Shown: piece by piece, positions 50,179 through 62,098 of the stretch
Numbering within the stretch: the first letter of the stretch is position 1
Layout: each line of letters begins with the position of its first letter
Program-made: the position numbers and the translations under genes
The notes under the pieces: generated by a model
Told to the model about the DNA's origin: nothing
The model's database searches: none
Seen by the model: only the letters and a program-made list of their open reading frames with translations
Source: Linanthus parryae
Lineage: Eukaryota; Streptophyta; Magnoliopsida; Ericales; Polemoniaceae
NCBI GenBank assembly: GCA_023055425.1
Contig: JALGPY010000006.1
Coordinates: 74,432,127 to 74,496,126, forward strand
Direction of reading: 5' to 3'
Length of the DNA: 64,000 nt

Positions 50179-51881
50179 TTAATTGAACCTGCATAAGCCT
50201 TTTTTGTAGTTTTCGAGTGAATAAAACATGTTGGTGTGGTCGTACATGACCTCCAAATCGTGTTGGATATTGTAACGGCCCACTTTCATGAGTTCTGTTG
50301 CACAAGCACACGCATGTACACACGGGAACCACATATGTTGGTATTTGCCGCACGTGCAGGTTCCGAGGCAATGTCCTGGTTTGAATTCCACTGTATGAGT
50401 TTTCAGATCATTACCGCGGACTATATACAGAGCCTGTGTAATTGGTCGTACGCGAAAACCTATACAGTTCATAGCACGGCTCAACATTCTTTTCTCCCTT
50501 TTTGCAGTCAAGTAAGTGTTTCCCATGTCAATAGCCAGGTTTCGTATTGTGAGGTGCCATTCGCTTTGTTGGTCACATATTTTAGAGAACATTGTAAGAG
50601 CTTTGTCAGACCGCGGCGCCAGCAGGGACAAGTTAATCGACTTTTCATGGTTGGATGTAAGTATCTCAAATTGTGCTATTTTACAATACAACCTTTCCCA
50701 TTTCTCTAGACCGGCATCCCGTAAGTAAAGTTCGACGGTCTTGTGGTTAACACCATTTGGTCTGTCGCACTCAATACCCATGTCCGTCAGATGTGACTCA
50801 CAGGCCACCCTATCAAATGTATATGCCGCTATGTAGAAATGAGGCACCCACTTCTGTGTATTGTAATGCGACAGAGCGTTCATTTTCAAATGGTAATAGA
50901 AGTGGACGTGGTTGGATAAGGGGTACACCGCCTTGATTGAATTGATGATAGCCTGATGCCGATCCGAAAGGAACGTCAACTCTTTGTGATCCTTGATAAT
51001 TGAGCTCAGTTAGGTTAAGAACCAAGTCCATGCAGGGGTGTTATCCTCGTCCACTAGTCCCCATGCAATAGGATAACACTTTTTCTTGCTATCAACCATT
51101 GTGCATACGACCAATTTCAGTGGTTCTTTCTTCAAGTGCGACATTTCGATGACAATTAAAGGTCGCATATACGGTATCCCCAGAATTTGTGCGCCAAACG
51201 CAAGGAAGAAGTACATAGAAACATCATCTTCGCATATACGATATCCACTGAATTCGCTCCATTGATTTATGAGTGGCAACAATATCTTTGTCAGCTAATT
51301 GCACCCTGTCGTTACGGTGAACCGAAGACGATGGATTGAGATCAATTGCATTATATGCCACGTTACGATGTACCGAAGACGATGGAGTGAGATCAATTGC
51401 ATTATATGCTACCCTGTCTTCGTCATGATACTAGGCTAGTATCTCGACATCACGAAAGTAATCCTTGCGGTACGTAGGGGGGGGGGGCTGAAAGGAACCA
51501 TGATCCGCCATATCCTGGTCAGCAACGTCAACATCTATGTCTGGTTGATCCACCAAATCCTTTAAAGAGACGTACATTGTTACAGTAGATCCCCTTTCTG
51601 TAGTGTCAAAGATATATTTGGTTTCTATATCTTTAGTCTGGATATTAGGCTCGATCATGTTCGCATCTGGGAATTGGAAATGATAACTTAGGACCACCTT
51701 TTTGGAAGGCGGACAATATGTATCCATTCTAACCCGAAACTTCATGTCCAAACGATCTACGGTAATGCCTTGGATTATCTTTAAAACTGCATTCTTCACT
51801 GCCTGACCTACGTATATGTATCTACCTTCGACAATTGTCCATTCACCATTCCAAACAGCACGGAACATCAATTTTCTCACC
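50179..51881 (-). pseudogene. MULE transposase with SWIM zinc finger, two or more in-frame stops
   Basis: Minus strand from MVRKLMFRAVWNGEWTIVEG. The N-terminal part (51431-51881) resembles the MuDR N-terminal region; a poly-Pro stretch comes from a G-run at about 51478. A TAG at about 51428 breaks the frame. The core (51010-51282) has RPLIVIEMSHLKK and YPIAWGLVDEDNTPAWTWFL; the family usually has an Asp in a VDGTHLK-like motif, here replaced by Glu-Met. Another TAA follows WFLT. The rest (50179-50979) has FLSDRHQAIINSIKAVYP, HFYYHLKMN and a SWIM finger TCTCGKYQHMWFPCVHAC. The enzyme would bind MULE ends and move the element; this copy looks inactive. Confidence 0.9.
51308..51410. repeat. About 50-bp tandem duplication in MULE transposase
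   Basis: CGTTACG(G/A)TG(A/T)ACCGAAGACG followed by ATGGA(T/G)TGAGATC and AATTGCATTATATGC occurs twice in a row, adding a repeated NAIDL(T/N)PSSSVHRN-like segment to the transposase frame. Confidence 0.75.
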
Positions 51882-51926
51882 ATTCTACATGTCAATAAAG
51901 TCCGTTTTGGTCAGGAGAGAATGATT

Positions 51927-52125
51927 TTAGGGTTTGGTCATGAGATAAAATTTTAGAGTTTGGATGATTTTGAGAGAATATTTTAGGTTTTGGATGATTT
52001 TAGGGTTTGGATGACTTTTGGGTTTGGATGATTTTAGGGTTTGGTCAGGAGAGAATATTTTAGGGTTTGGATGATTTTAGGGTTTGGTCAGCAGAGAATA
52101 TTTTAAGGTTTGGTCAGAAGTAGGA
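51927..52125. repeat. Short TTTAGGGTTTGGATGA-type repeats
   Basis: Seven or more imperfect units of TTTTAGGGTTTGG(ATGA/TCAG) upstream of the transposase start (on its strand). Degenerate; not telomeric arrays. Confidence 0.7.
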
Positions 52126-52429
52126 GTAATTATTGCTTGCTCCAAGAGCAAATATGACTTGGTGCTCTAAGCAATACATCACAGGACACGCCAGGAACAT
52201 GTAGGAATCCACTTTCTTTTGTCTGCCATTCATTCTCTTCCCTCCTGACATGTCCTCTGCTGTATGGTTAGAGAAAATCCACATCATTTGCTCTTAGAGA
52301 AAACAAAACTTTCTCCAGAAGTAGGGTTTGGATTCAGAAAGTTATTTTACTTTTACTTTTGTCAGGACAAAATGTTCTTTTACTTTTGTCAGAGAATAAA
52401 GGAACGAGAAGGACAACCAACACTGAAAC

Positions 52430-53640
52430 GAGTGAATCCCTCGTCTGGTTTTTTGAACAGAGACGAGCACTCAGAGCACTATATCGTCTCAGTCTTGGTG
52501 TGTCAGAGAAGGAAGGGACGAGCAGTACCCATCCTTGGGACGGGTGAGCCTTAGTAATGATACTAACTGAGACGAGCACAAGCTCGTCCCACTATTTGAT
52601 TTCATAATGATACTTAGTGTAAAATTTTAGGGTTTAGTTAAGATGATCTATGATCTAGGGGGGATTAATATAATTCAATAACACTTTTAGTAGTCATAGT
52701 TATGATACTTAGTTGGTTCTAGTGCTTAGTATCCCTTATCTTGGAGTTTAGCTTTGATGATTTAGAGTTTAGGGGTTTATATGACTTAGGGTTTAGGGTT
52801 ACGACTCTTAGTGTCTTGTTGTTTTATTGATCTGATGGGGTTAACATGATTCAATTACACTTTTAGTGGCCATAGTAATGATACTTAGTTGGTTCTAGTG
52901 CTTAGTGTCCACTATCTTGGGCTTTAGGTTTGATGATCTAGAGTTTAGGGGTTTACATGACTTTGGGTTTAGGGTTAGGAACCTTAGTGTCTTGATGTTT
53001 TATTGATCTGATGGATTAACATGATTCAATAACACTTTTAGTGGCCATAGTAATGATACTTAGTTGGTTCTAGTGTTTAGTGTCTACAAATGTATGGTTT
53101 TGGTTAGATGGTATATGGTTTAGGCCTTCCATGATTAAGAGATGATGATTATAGGATTTTGAGTTTATAGTTTAGATTACATGATTATATGGTTTATGAC
53201 TTACATTTACCATTTTCACAATATTGAATACCATTTTTTCATAAAAGGAGATAAGAGGATTTCGGGGTTTAGGGTATGCTCGTCCGTTATTTTAATAATA
53301 GACGAGAGATCACTCGTCCCAGTCTGGAAAACTGAACTCGTATGTGATTTAAATGCCAGACGAGAGATCACTTGTCCCAGTTCAGTTGTCCAGACTGGGA
53401 CGAGTGGTCTCTCATCTGGACAACTGAACTGGGACGAGAGATCTCACGCCTGGCCTTATAAATCACAGACGAGTCAGTTGCCCAGACTGGGAAGAGTGAT
53501 CTCTCGTCCCAGTCTGGCAAGTCTTTCTCTTCCCAGTTGTGCATGTGATAGACTAGTACGAGCAAGATACTCGTCTCTGCCTTTCTCAGAAAGACAGAGA
53601 CGAGCATATTTCTCGTCCCAGTCTCTCCACATACAACAAC
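52430..53640. repeat. MULE right subterminal cluster of GACGAG/CTCGTC motifs
   Basis: Around fifteen motifs, many in the form GACGAGAGATCACTCGTCCC, concentrated at 52440-52600 and 53275-53630, with further copies at 54115-54175. They mirror the left cluster at 48890-49090. No coding sequence between. Confidence 0.75.
52680..53084. repeat. Tandem repeat, about 175-bp unit, 2.3 copies
   Basis: AACACTTTTAGT(A/G)G(T/C)CATAG starts units at about 52680, 52855 and 53029, each followed by ATGATACTTAGTTGGTTCTA and, in full units, TTTAGGGTT and TTTATTGATCTGATGG. Confidence 0.85.
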
Positions 53641-54242
53641 ACACATCAAACACAGAATGAAGAACATAGAAGCGTATACATATTAGAGTAATGTGATGAA
53701 CATATAAGATGAAAGAAAAAAAATGAGAATACCAACCATTTCAGAGTACTGTGATCAACATATTACAAGACAAAATCACAAAAATGAGTTTCAATTTTTA
53801 CCTTAGCTGAAGAACAAAAGTAGGAAACAGAGAGAGACTTGTACAGAAAAATGGGAGAATTCTGTGGGAGAGGTGGAGCCAATGAGAGTGACAAATGAGC
53901 CATATTCTTGAGGAGTTTAAGGCATACATTCATAAAGTTTACAGTTGAAGTAAATTCAACTGTACTCGGTAGGTTGAGGTAGATGGAAAAATTCAATGTT
54001 TGGTTAGAGAGAGAGATATCCGTTTAGGGTTTGCTTGAGTTTCACTGACAAGGATAGCAGGGTCGTTTAACCAATTTCTCACAAATTTACATGTCATCAC
54101 TTGCTTGCTCGTAGAGACGAGTATACTTGTACCGGTATACTTACTTTTGAAGACGAGAGAGAGATGGAGACGAGAGATACCCCGTGTAGACCCTACCCAC
54201 TTGCTTGCCTGCTAACAAAACTTGTTACCTAGTGTTTAAATT

Positions 54243-54325
54243 GGAGGGTCTTTTTCAAAGACCAATTCAGCCAAAGTGCATAACTCAAAGAGCATTTCAC
54301 TGAATGGCATAAATCCAATTCCCCC
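54243..54325. repeat. MULE right terminal inverted repeat
   Basis: Ends ...ATCCAATTCCCCC at 54325 and includes CAAAGACCAATTCAGCC, the inverse of the left end. Followed by the TSD GTTTAACAG (54326-54334). Confidence 0.9.
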
Positions 54326-54334
54326 GTTTAACAG

Positions 54335-54492
54335 CCCATTTCATAACCCTAAAAAACAAGACTCTCGTTCTCTCTTTCATTTCCTCTCAACTGTCTACGT
54401 AGTTCTTCCCCAATTCTATCTCTCTCTGCTCTAGGTTTAGATCGATTCCGTCAGTTTTCTTTAATTCTGTGTGTGCTGATCTTCGATTCGTC
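54335..54492 (+). promoter_or_regulatory. Putative promoter/5' leader of small acidic gene
   Basis: Next to the MULE: AGCCCATTT (site II-like) and TAACCCTAAAA (telo-box-like), then a long CT-rich leader with TCTATCTCTCTCTGC. In plants this pair is frequent in promoters of housekeeping/translation genes. Part of the AGCCCA motif overlaps the TSD edge. Confidence 0.45.
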
Positions 54493-54756
54493 ATGGCATA
54501 TGAGGTAGAAGGGCCGTGGTGTCTTGATTCGTACGACTCCGACGACTGGAAAGAGTCTGGCGGTGGATTGTTCGTGCTTCATACGGTCGATTCCAATGAC
54601 ATCAAACCACCAGAGGACCTTGGCTATGCGGTGGTGGGCTCCTGTGCTTTGCATGTGTCTGATTTGTTCGATTCCGATGAGACCAAACCACTGGATGACG
54701 ATGGCGAACTGGTGGTGGCGTTCGGTGGTTTGGTGGCGGATTCTGGCGACCTGTAG
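54493..54756 (+). CDS. Small acidic ORF of unknown function (87 codons)
   Basis: ATG chosen at MAYEVEGPWCLDSYDSDDWK because it follows the CT-rich leader; the frame is open further upstream. Acidic, with repeated DS(N/D)(D/E)(I/T)KP segments (VDSNDIKPPED and FDSDETKPLDDDG). It stops at TAG 54754-54756, but the same frame continues as ASSGDEFDSDEERDYQF to another stop about 90 bases on, so the TAG may be a nonsense mutation. No family recognised. It could be the first exon of a host gene or a relic. No signal peptide or membrane segment. Confidence 0.4.
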   Translation: MAYEVEGPWCLDSYDSDDWKESGGGLFVLHTVDSNDIKPPEDLGYAVVGSCALHVSDLFDSDETKPLDDDGELVVAFGGLVADSGDL

Positions 54757-54839
54757 GCTTCCTCAGGTGATGAATTTGACTCTGATGAGGAGAGGGACTA
54801 TCAGTTCATGTTTAATTGTAAGGGAAGTTCTTCTAAACC

Positions 54840-55040
54840 CTAGTCTTTCAATATCACTGATATATGATCTATGATATGTGACCTATGTCTTATTTTCTAT
54901 GATATGTGATATGTGATCTACGATCTATGATATGAGATGAAAAATATGTGATTCATGATCTGTTTCTATGATCTATCTATGATACATGATCTATCTATGA
55001 TGATCTGTGTCGTGTGATCTACTATGTCTTGTGATTAATG
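54840..55040. repeat. Low-complexity TGATCTATGATATG-rich stretch
   Basis: Irregular short repeats of TGATCTATGATATGTGATC. No gene. Confidence 0.6.
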
Positions 55041-55239
55041 GATTTTGAAGTAGCTGTTCCTCTTCCTCTCCTTATAAACTTTGTTTTTTATTAGCCCTTG
55101 TTTTTTATGATGTTCTTCTTCTAAGTTTGTATTTTATAATCAGGAATTTACAGTATTGGTAGATGTTAAAATGGACTGTAATTAGACTAATTTGGTTGGA
55201 CTTGTTCAATGATGATGGATTATGCATACATTTTGAGAA

Positions 55240-55429
55240 AATTTGTGTCACGCTCTCTGTAGCAATTGAGAAACTTGATTGGATTATACTCTTGCTACCT
55301 AAGATGCAGGACATATGCTTGTCTAATTACCAAAATTTGTGTCATGCTCTTTGTAGCAATTGAGAAACTTGATTGGAATATACTCTTGCTCCCAAAAGAT
55401 GCAAGACATATGCTTGTCTAATTAAGAAA
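55240..55429. repeat. 94-bp tandem duplication
   Basis: AAATTTGTGTCA(C/T)GCTCT begins units at 55240 and 55334, each with GTAGCAATTGAGAAACTTGA and ACATATGCTTGTCTAATTA. Related words recur at 59040-59270. Confidence 0.85.
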
Positions 55430-56822
55430 ATGTACATGACACTACTAAGTGTATGTCTAAATAAAATATCTCAATGCCTCCAAAAGGATTGTGTTTTCTA
55501 TTTGTTGATTCCTCTCCAGCAAATACTCAATGCAATCCTTATAACTAGTGCATTGTCTACCTCAAAGTCTCTTGGCAACATGCCTATTAATCTAAAATGT
55601 TGCTTACTCATGTTTGGTTGTGTGTTCTTTTTGTGTCTCTTGGCAACCATGCACAATTGGTTTCTTAGAAACACATCATCAAGTGTTTCTGGTTTCAATA
55701 CCTCAAATTCTATATGAACTGCATCAATCAATTCTTTCATATTCTCTATTTGCATCTCTTGTTGCAGACTTTGAATTGAGCATAAAAACCCTAGGTCATT
55801 GATGTTAGTGTTTGGACTTCTAGGTGGTTGATTAACCATAGTGATATTGAAGCCATCACTAGTTCTTGCAGCTACAAACTCAAGGTCATCAGCAGTGACA
55901 TGACATGGTGCATTATCTTGTTGTATCTTGATGTCCTTAGAGAGACCATCGTACCAGTTTCTCTTGATGCATGGTATTATTTAATTGATTATCATGTCTC
56001 TAATAACATCCTTGTTCACTAATGGTATTGGCTTCAACACTAGGGCACCCTCTCTCTGTAAACACTTCTCCTTTGTGCTGCAATTTCTTCAACAAATTTC
56101 CAAATGCGTAATTTGTCCCCATATTATTTCTCCAATTGAAACATAGATAGGCCTATTAACTGCACACATGGACATCAATTTAGGGATGGAATTCTTTTAT
56201 TGTGCGAATTTTGTGAGGTGTTTCTTCATCTGGTAGCAAAATAAACCCCTTTGTTATTTGCTTGAGGTAGAACCACTTTCCATCAATATAAACAAGGTTG
56301 TCCATACTTTTGAACTTGATTGCACATGTGTCACCCATTTTAAGTGATTTGAGGCAGAATTTAAGTCTTGCTAACATGTGATGCTGATTAAGTGCTCGTT
56401 TATCTGCACTAGGTGAAATACCACGTTTTGTGACTATGGGTATTTTGTGATATTATTATAAATGTTGAAAAGTTAATTTAATTGTAGAGAGTTAATTATA
56501 ATGGTTATGAGAGTTTGGGGGATCTTTGTGACTTTAATCAAAGGTTTTAGTGTCTTTTACTTGAGTTTGGGGGAGGTAGTTGTCTTTTGACAAAACGAAG
56601 GGGGGATAAGTGTCTTTTGACCTAACTTTTCTTCCTACGTAAAAGTTTCCTAATTCAAGAGGGTTTCCTACTTATTAAGTTGATTTTTTTTCCAACTCTC
56701 ATAAAACCCTCACTCTCCCTATTTTTCTCTATCTCTCACGTCTCTCCCTCATCTCACCCGTCCCTCTCTCACTCTCTCTCGTCTCTCTCTTGTGGCCGAC
56801 GGCAACCACCACCACCGCCGCC

Positions 56823-57001
<179 letters not shown>

Positions 57002-57059
57002 CCGCCTCTCTTCCCGTCCGGCCTCCATGGCGGCGGATAAGAGCTAGTTTGTTTCTTCT

Positions 57060-58790
57060 TTTCTTTTCTCTTGTTGATATCTTATTCTTGTGATCACTTG
57101 TTCATGATTCATGTATGTTGCATGTAATCTTTAATTTTCAGTTTGGTATTGTTAGGATCATTGTCCATGGATTTATAGGATTGATAATCAAGTTTTAGGG
57201 TTTATCATGTTCTTGGGTGATGGGAAAAACCATACTTTGGAAGAGAAGTTTGATTAAGCAATTTGAGGGTTTGAATGATCATAGTATATGGGTAACAATC
57301 TGATTTGAATGTGGAATCATGTTATATTAGGTTTAGTATGAATATATGATGAACTAGATGCTTGGGGGAAAAGTTTCATGAAAATTGACAATTCCCGTAT
57401 GGATATTTTAAGTGAAATTGGAAACTTGAAACTAGTGTAACTTTTGATTCAGGAATCGAAATTAAGATCCGTTCGAGACTAAACTTATTATTTGGAATGT
57501 TTTGAATCCAATGGAACTGTTTTTGAGCCATGATCTGTTTGGGAAACTGGAGTATTAAATTGGTGGAGTTATGATGGGTTATGTATGCTTTAGGTTAGAG
57601 GATTTTTAAGCAAAGTTTTGGGTTTTGTTTTGAAGTATGAATTAAGTGGGATGTTAGGATGGTGTTAGAAACCTAAACCATTGACTATCATATGCATGTA
57701 ACTTGTATAGCAAGTGTATTGCTAGAATAATTGTTTGATTAGAATATTGTCACGTGTAGGTGACGAGTTCGTCGACGACGAGTACGTAGAGTACATTGAT
57801 TGGTTGCTATAGTTGAATTTCTTTGAGGTAAGTAAATATGCCAAGCCTAGTGTGCTTATCTCTTTCGTGTCAAATGAATTCTTGTATTTCTTTATGTCTC
57901 AAAATGTGTTTATGTGACGTGACATGCAATGTGTGATTTCTACTTGATAAATGTCTTTCTTGAAAATATCACCATGATAGTAATAATGAACTACAACGTA
58001 AAGTGGAATAGTTGTGCGGAGACATTTATTATTGGGTACTATTGGCATTGGACGGTTTGATCTCGGTCTTCCATTTCAATTTATTTTTATTTAATCCGGT
58101 TGCAAGTCCCCGAATAGCTCCCTGTACTCACTCCTCTGGCCGCTGGAGTCTTTGAGGGGTGTCGACACTTAAGGTCTTGGATGCTTGCGAGATGGTTTGG
58201 TTTCCCTCGTCACAACGAATTAATAATGATTATTTTTGGTTTTGTTAACGGAAAAGAGTTAACGATGGATTTTGGATTTTTCCTAATGATTATGGAATTG
58301 GTTGGAAATATTATGGAATTGGGAACTCTTATGTTTTACTACAAGAGTCACCTTTATTAGCGCCGTGTTTTGAGAAAAACTCTTACTTGTAAATGAGTCT
58401 TTGTTTTATAACTATCCCATCATCATTTTACATGTTTGGGTGTTTATTTACCAGTATTTCATGCTGATTTTGTACTGTGGTGTTTCTTTTTGATTCCGCA
58501 CCACAGGTTTAGAGGATGGTTATCTGGCGTAGAAGGGGACGCGTTCATCATATGGATCACTAGTAGTTCTATTTGAATTTGAACTCTTTATTAGTTTAAA
58601 CACTTTAGTTTGTTATGCCCGGTTCGAGGCTAGAATGTTTGGATTGTAATAATGAATAATTTCAATTGGTTTTAATTACTATTGTGGATGTTTTTGGTTG
58701 AGAACCATGTTATAAAATCTCCTTGTATCTGGGCTCCTCTCGGGTACGGAGTGATATCCCCGGGTCTGCGGCTTGGGCCATTTGGGGGGT
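57060..58790. other. Non-coding body of solo-LTR-like element 2
   Basis: No ORF above background. Ends with CTCCTCTCGGGTACGGAGTG and the GGTGTTAC terminus, matching the CTCCCGGTCTCTCCCGAGCC end region of element 1. Confidence 0.6.
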
Positions 58791-58978
58791 GTTACACTAG
58801 TAGCTGCTCTTAAATATCCCTGCTTCTTCCATCTCCTTACTGTTGATTTTGATGTCCCATAGTTTGATGAAAATTGATCAACTTGATTGGACTAATGAGA
58901 GAGTGTAATGGACTTTGAGAATTTGGAGGGAAGTTTGTAATCTTCAGTGTTTAAATCTGGTGAGATATATTAGCTGTA

Positions 58979-59275
58979 ATGATCAATGATGATCGTGCAT
59001 AATCTGTGAGAAAAATAAGATGGAGTGAACATGTAATAATATTCAAATGCAACAATTGATAAACTTGTGTTTATTAAACTCTTGTTGCTTCTAGTTAATT
59101 TTCAAACATGGTGAGTGACCTACTTGTGATGCTCATATTTTTAGCATTACCGAATTTAACCACTCAATAATGATTGTGCATAACCTGAGAGCAAAATAAG
59201 ATGAAATGAACAAGTTCTAATACTAAAATGCAACAATTGAGAAACTTGTGTGAATTAAACTCTTCTTACTTCTAG
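58979..59275. repeat. Diverged direct repeat, about 180-bp spacing
   Basis: ATGAT(C/T)GTGCATAA(T/C)CTG and GCAACAATTGA(T/G)AAACTTGTG appear first at 58988-59090 and again at 59170-59270. May belong to the mariner flank. Confidence 0.7.
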
Positions 59276-59276
59276 T

Positions 59277-62098
59277 TGTTGGAGATATGTCCTAGAGGCA
59301 ATCTATTTCTTATGACATTTATATGGACTTACGATTCATTATGTTATCGATATGGAGATATGCTAACATGAATGAAGTCCTTGGAATATAAATGTTATAT
59401 TATTAAATATCCCTAGTCTATTATACTGATTAACAGGACAATCATCTATAGACTAGTATGGGGTTGGATTGATATAGAGATATCACGATTCCACACATAT
59501 GTATGCATTAGGAGTAATGTCATACTGGACTGACCCATCTCCGAGAAGGGTACATACTAGTTATGTAAAGTCACAAGTGCTTCTCGCGGTGACAACGATA
59601 TTGTCATCCTTATACTTGAAGTCACTAGATCATCTAGTTGTGGAATATTGTATTTTGGTGGCGTCAAACGCTACACCGTGACTAGGTAGCCATAAAGGCG
59701 TGTATCGGACCCAATATGAATCAAGCTTAGAGATCGCAGTGATGTAGATAGAATTTGTCCCTCCCACATAACGAGAGCAAATATCCGCGGCCACTCGAGG
59801 GATAGTGCTTATAGAATGTCTGGCAAGACTCAGATAAATCAATATGGGATATTGATGTTATATGCACGAATAAGGCTATTCCCAGGATCGAGAAACTATG
59901 GAATGGATATACGACTGTGATTTTTTATGTCTCGTGTCTAATCCGGATATAGAGACAAAGGGATGAGACAATACTTTCACAAGGTTTGTCGGATGACTAT
60001 TTCTATTAGTTGGTGGAATGGATGTGTTGCTACACCGCTCCATGTTACCAACTAAGTAGAAACCTATGGGGTCACGCGCCATATGGATTGAACTAGACTT
60101 GAGAATTAATTAATATGATTAATTAATTAGAATGATCAAAGTGCAACAACTAGATAATTTAGTAGGACTAATATGCAATAGGGACTAATCCGAACTTGAG
60201 TAGGATTAGGAGAGGGCATTTATGTAGTTAAACAAGGAGTTGTTGGACTATATGAAGGATGCTCCTAGATTCCTTCCTACAACTAATGCTCATAACATTA
60301 CTTGAGTAGGAGAGAAAGGAAGAAGAGAGAGCAAGACAACACAAAGAGGCCGAAGCCCCTTAGTGCCGCCTGTTGGAATAGATTCCCTAGAGGCAATAGA
60401 GTTTAGTATGAATTTATTTTGGCTAGAGCATTCATTTTATTATTTATTTGATATTTAATATAATGAAGTCCTTAGATTTACAATGGTGTTGTTTATCTTA
60501 AATATCCCTACCCCAGTATAATGATTAATAGGACAATCACCTATAGACTAGTATGGGGTTGGATTGATATGGAGATATCATGATCCAACACATGGGTGTG
60601 CATTAAGGGTGATGGCGCACTGGATCGACCCATCTCCGAGAAGGCTACATACACGTTATGTTGAGTCACAAGCGCTTCTCGTGGTGACAACGGTATTGTC
60701 ATCCTTAGACTTGAATTCACTAGATTGTCTAGTTGTGGATTATTGTGATTTTGTTAGCGTCAAACGCTACACCGTAACTGGGTAGCTATAAAGGCGTGTA
60801 CCGAATACAATAAGAAGCAATCTTAGAAATCTTAGTGGACGTAGATAGAATTTGTCCCTCCCACATAACGGGAGCAAATATCCGAGGCCACTCGAGGGAT
60901 AGTAATTATAGAATGTCTGGCCAGACTCAAATAAATCAATATAGGATATTGATGTTATTTGCACGAATAAGGCTACTCCCAGGATTGAGAAACTATGGAT
61001 TGGATATACGAGTGTGACTTGTATGTCTAGTGTCCAATCTGGATATAAAGACAAAGGGATGTGACAATTACTTGCACAAGGTTTGTCGGATGACTATTTT
61101 ATTAGTTGGCTAGAATGGATGTCTTGCTAGAGACCGCTCCATATTAGCAAATTGTTGCTACCAACTAGATAGAACCTATGGGGTCACACGCTATATAGAG
61201 TTGAACTAGATTTGGGAATTAGCTAATAGGATTAATTTATTATAAGGATCACTTTTCAACACCTTGCAAACTTAGTAGGACTAATTTGCAAGGAAGGGAC
61301 TAAACCGAATTCTAGTAGGACTAGAATTGGTCCTTTAAGTAGTTAACAAGGATTTGTTGGACTATATAAAGGATTCTCCTTCCTTCCTTCCTTCCCACAC
61401 TTATGAATTCATTATTCATAACTTGAGTGGGAGAGAACAAAGGAGAGAGAGCAAGCAACAAGAGGCTGAACCCGCCCCTTTTCGCCGCCCTGCGAACAAA
61501 GGAGGCCGCCCCTCCTTGTTTCCTCGTGTTATGTGATTTCTTCTTCCTCTTCCTCCGGTCCAAGCTAGCACAAAGGAGAAGGAAGATCTAGATCTCAACT
61601 CTAGGCGTGGTTCAACCGTAGAGACGTGACACAATTCGCGTTACAAGTCATCACAGGAGAAACCTTAAGGTGTGTAACATGATTCTTCCTTTACCATCGT
61701 TATGCTTCTCTTCCTGTGATCCTTGGAGGGTATTGAATGGATAGATTATATTTTCCGCTGCGCATCCATGATCAAACCCTACACCTTCCGCCCCCTTACC
61801 CGTCAGCCACAAAGAGGAGGCCGAACCTCCTCTTGGTCTTCAATTATGTGATTTCTTCTTCCTCTTCCATCGTTCCTAGCTAGGAAAAGGTGTTGGAGGA
61901 TCTAGATCTCAATCCTAGACGTGGATCTACCGTAGAGACTGATATTATTCACGTTTGAAGTCATCACAGGAGACCCACAAGGTACTTGTTATGAATCATT
62001 TACTATCGTTATGAATTCTCTTCCTATGATCCTTGGAGGGTCTTGTGCGGATCTTTTATTTTTTAATTTCGCTGCGTAATCCGTTACAAAATCCTACA
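59277..62098 (+). repeat. 5' LTR of Copia-3 (Angela-like), interrupted by another LTR
   Basis: Starts TGTTGGAGATATGTCCTAGAGG and ends ATCCTACA one base before a TGGTATCAGAGCC primer site. The LTR is cut at 60370/61784 by a second, full-length LTR of the Copia-2 family. Sequence left of the cut matches the first two thirds of the Copia-2 LTR, right of it the last third (GGCC-rich leader, CTAGACGTGGATC, TGATCCTTGGAGGG). More diverged from Copia-2 than its two LTRs are from each other. Confidence 0.85.
60371..61783 (+). mobile_element. Solo LTR of the Copia-2 family inside Copia-3 LTR
   Basis: TGTTGGAATAGATTCCCTAGAGG to ACCCTACA, 1,413 bp, closely related to the 1,425-bp LTRs of Copia-2, with TATA box TATATAAA near 61363. 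No internal region follows; the outer LTR resumes at 61784. A clean 5-bp duplication is not seen (CCGCC left, CCTTC right), so ectopic recombination is possible. Confidence 0.8.

Larger units (their letters stand above)
34433..54325 (-). mobile_element. Mutator-like transposon (MULE), split by nested copia elements
   Basis: Inverted ends: left 34433-34453 plus 48737-48769 (GAAAGAATTGG... then GGCGAATTGGTCTTTGAAAA) and right 54243-54325 (read inward GGGGGAATTGG... then GGCTGAATTGGTCTTTGAAA). Perfect 9-bp TSD GTTTAACAG. Copia-1 inserted 21 bases inside the left end, so the MULE now spans 19.9 kb although its own sequence is about 5.6 kb. It carries a decayed MULE transposase with SWIM finger (50179-51881, minus), an acidic small ORF (49236-49559, minus) and many GACGAG/CTCGTC motifs near both ends. 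The left inverted end is shorter than the right by about 29 bases. Confidence 0.93.

Noticed and set aside
50236..50709. Plus-strand open frame of 157 codons
   Set aside because: Shadow of the minus-strand MULE transposase.
51927..52125. TTTAGGG-like words suggesting interstitial telomere
   Set aside because: Units are TTTAGGGTTTGGATGA-type and irregular; no run of perfect TTTAGGG.
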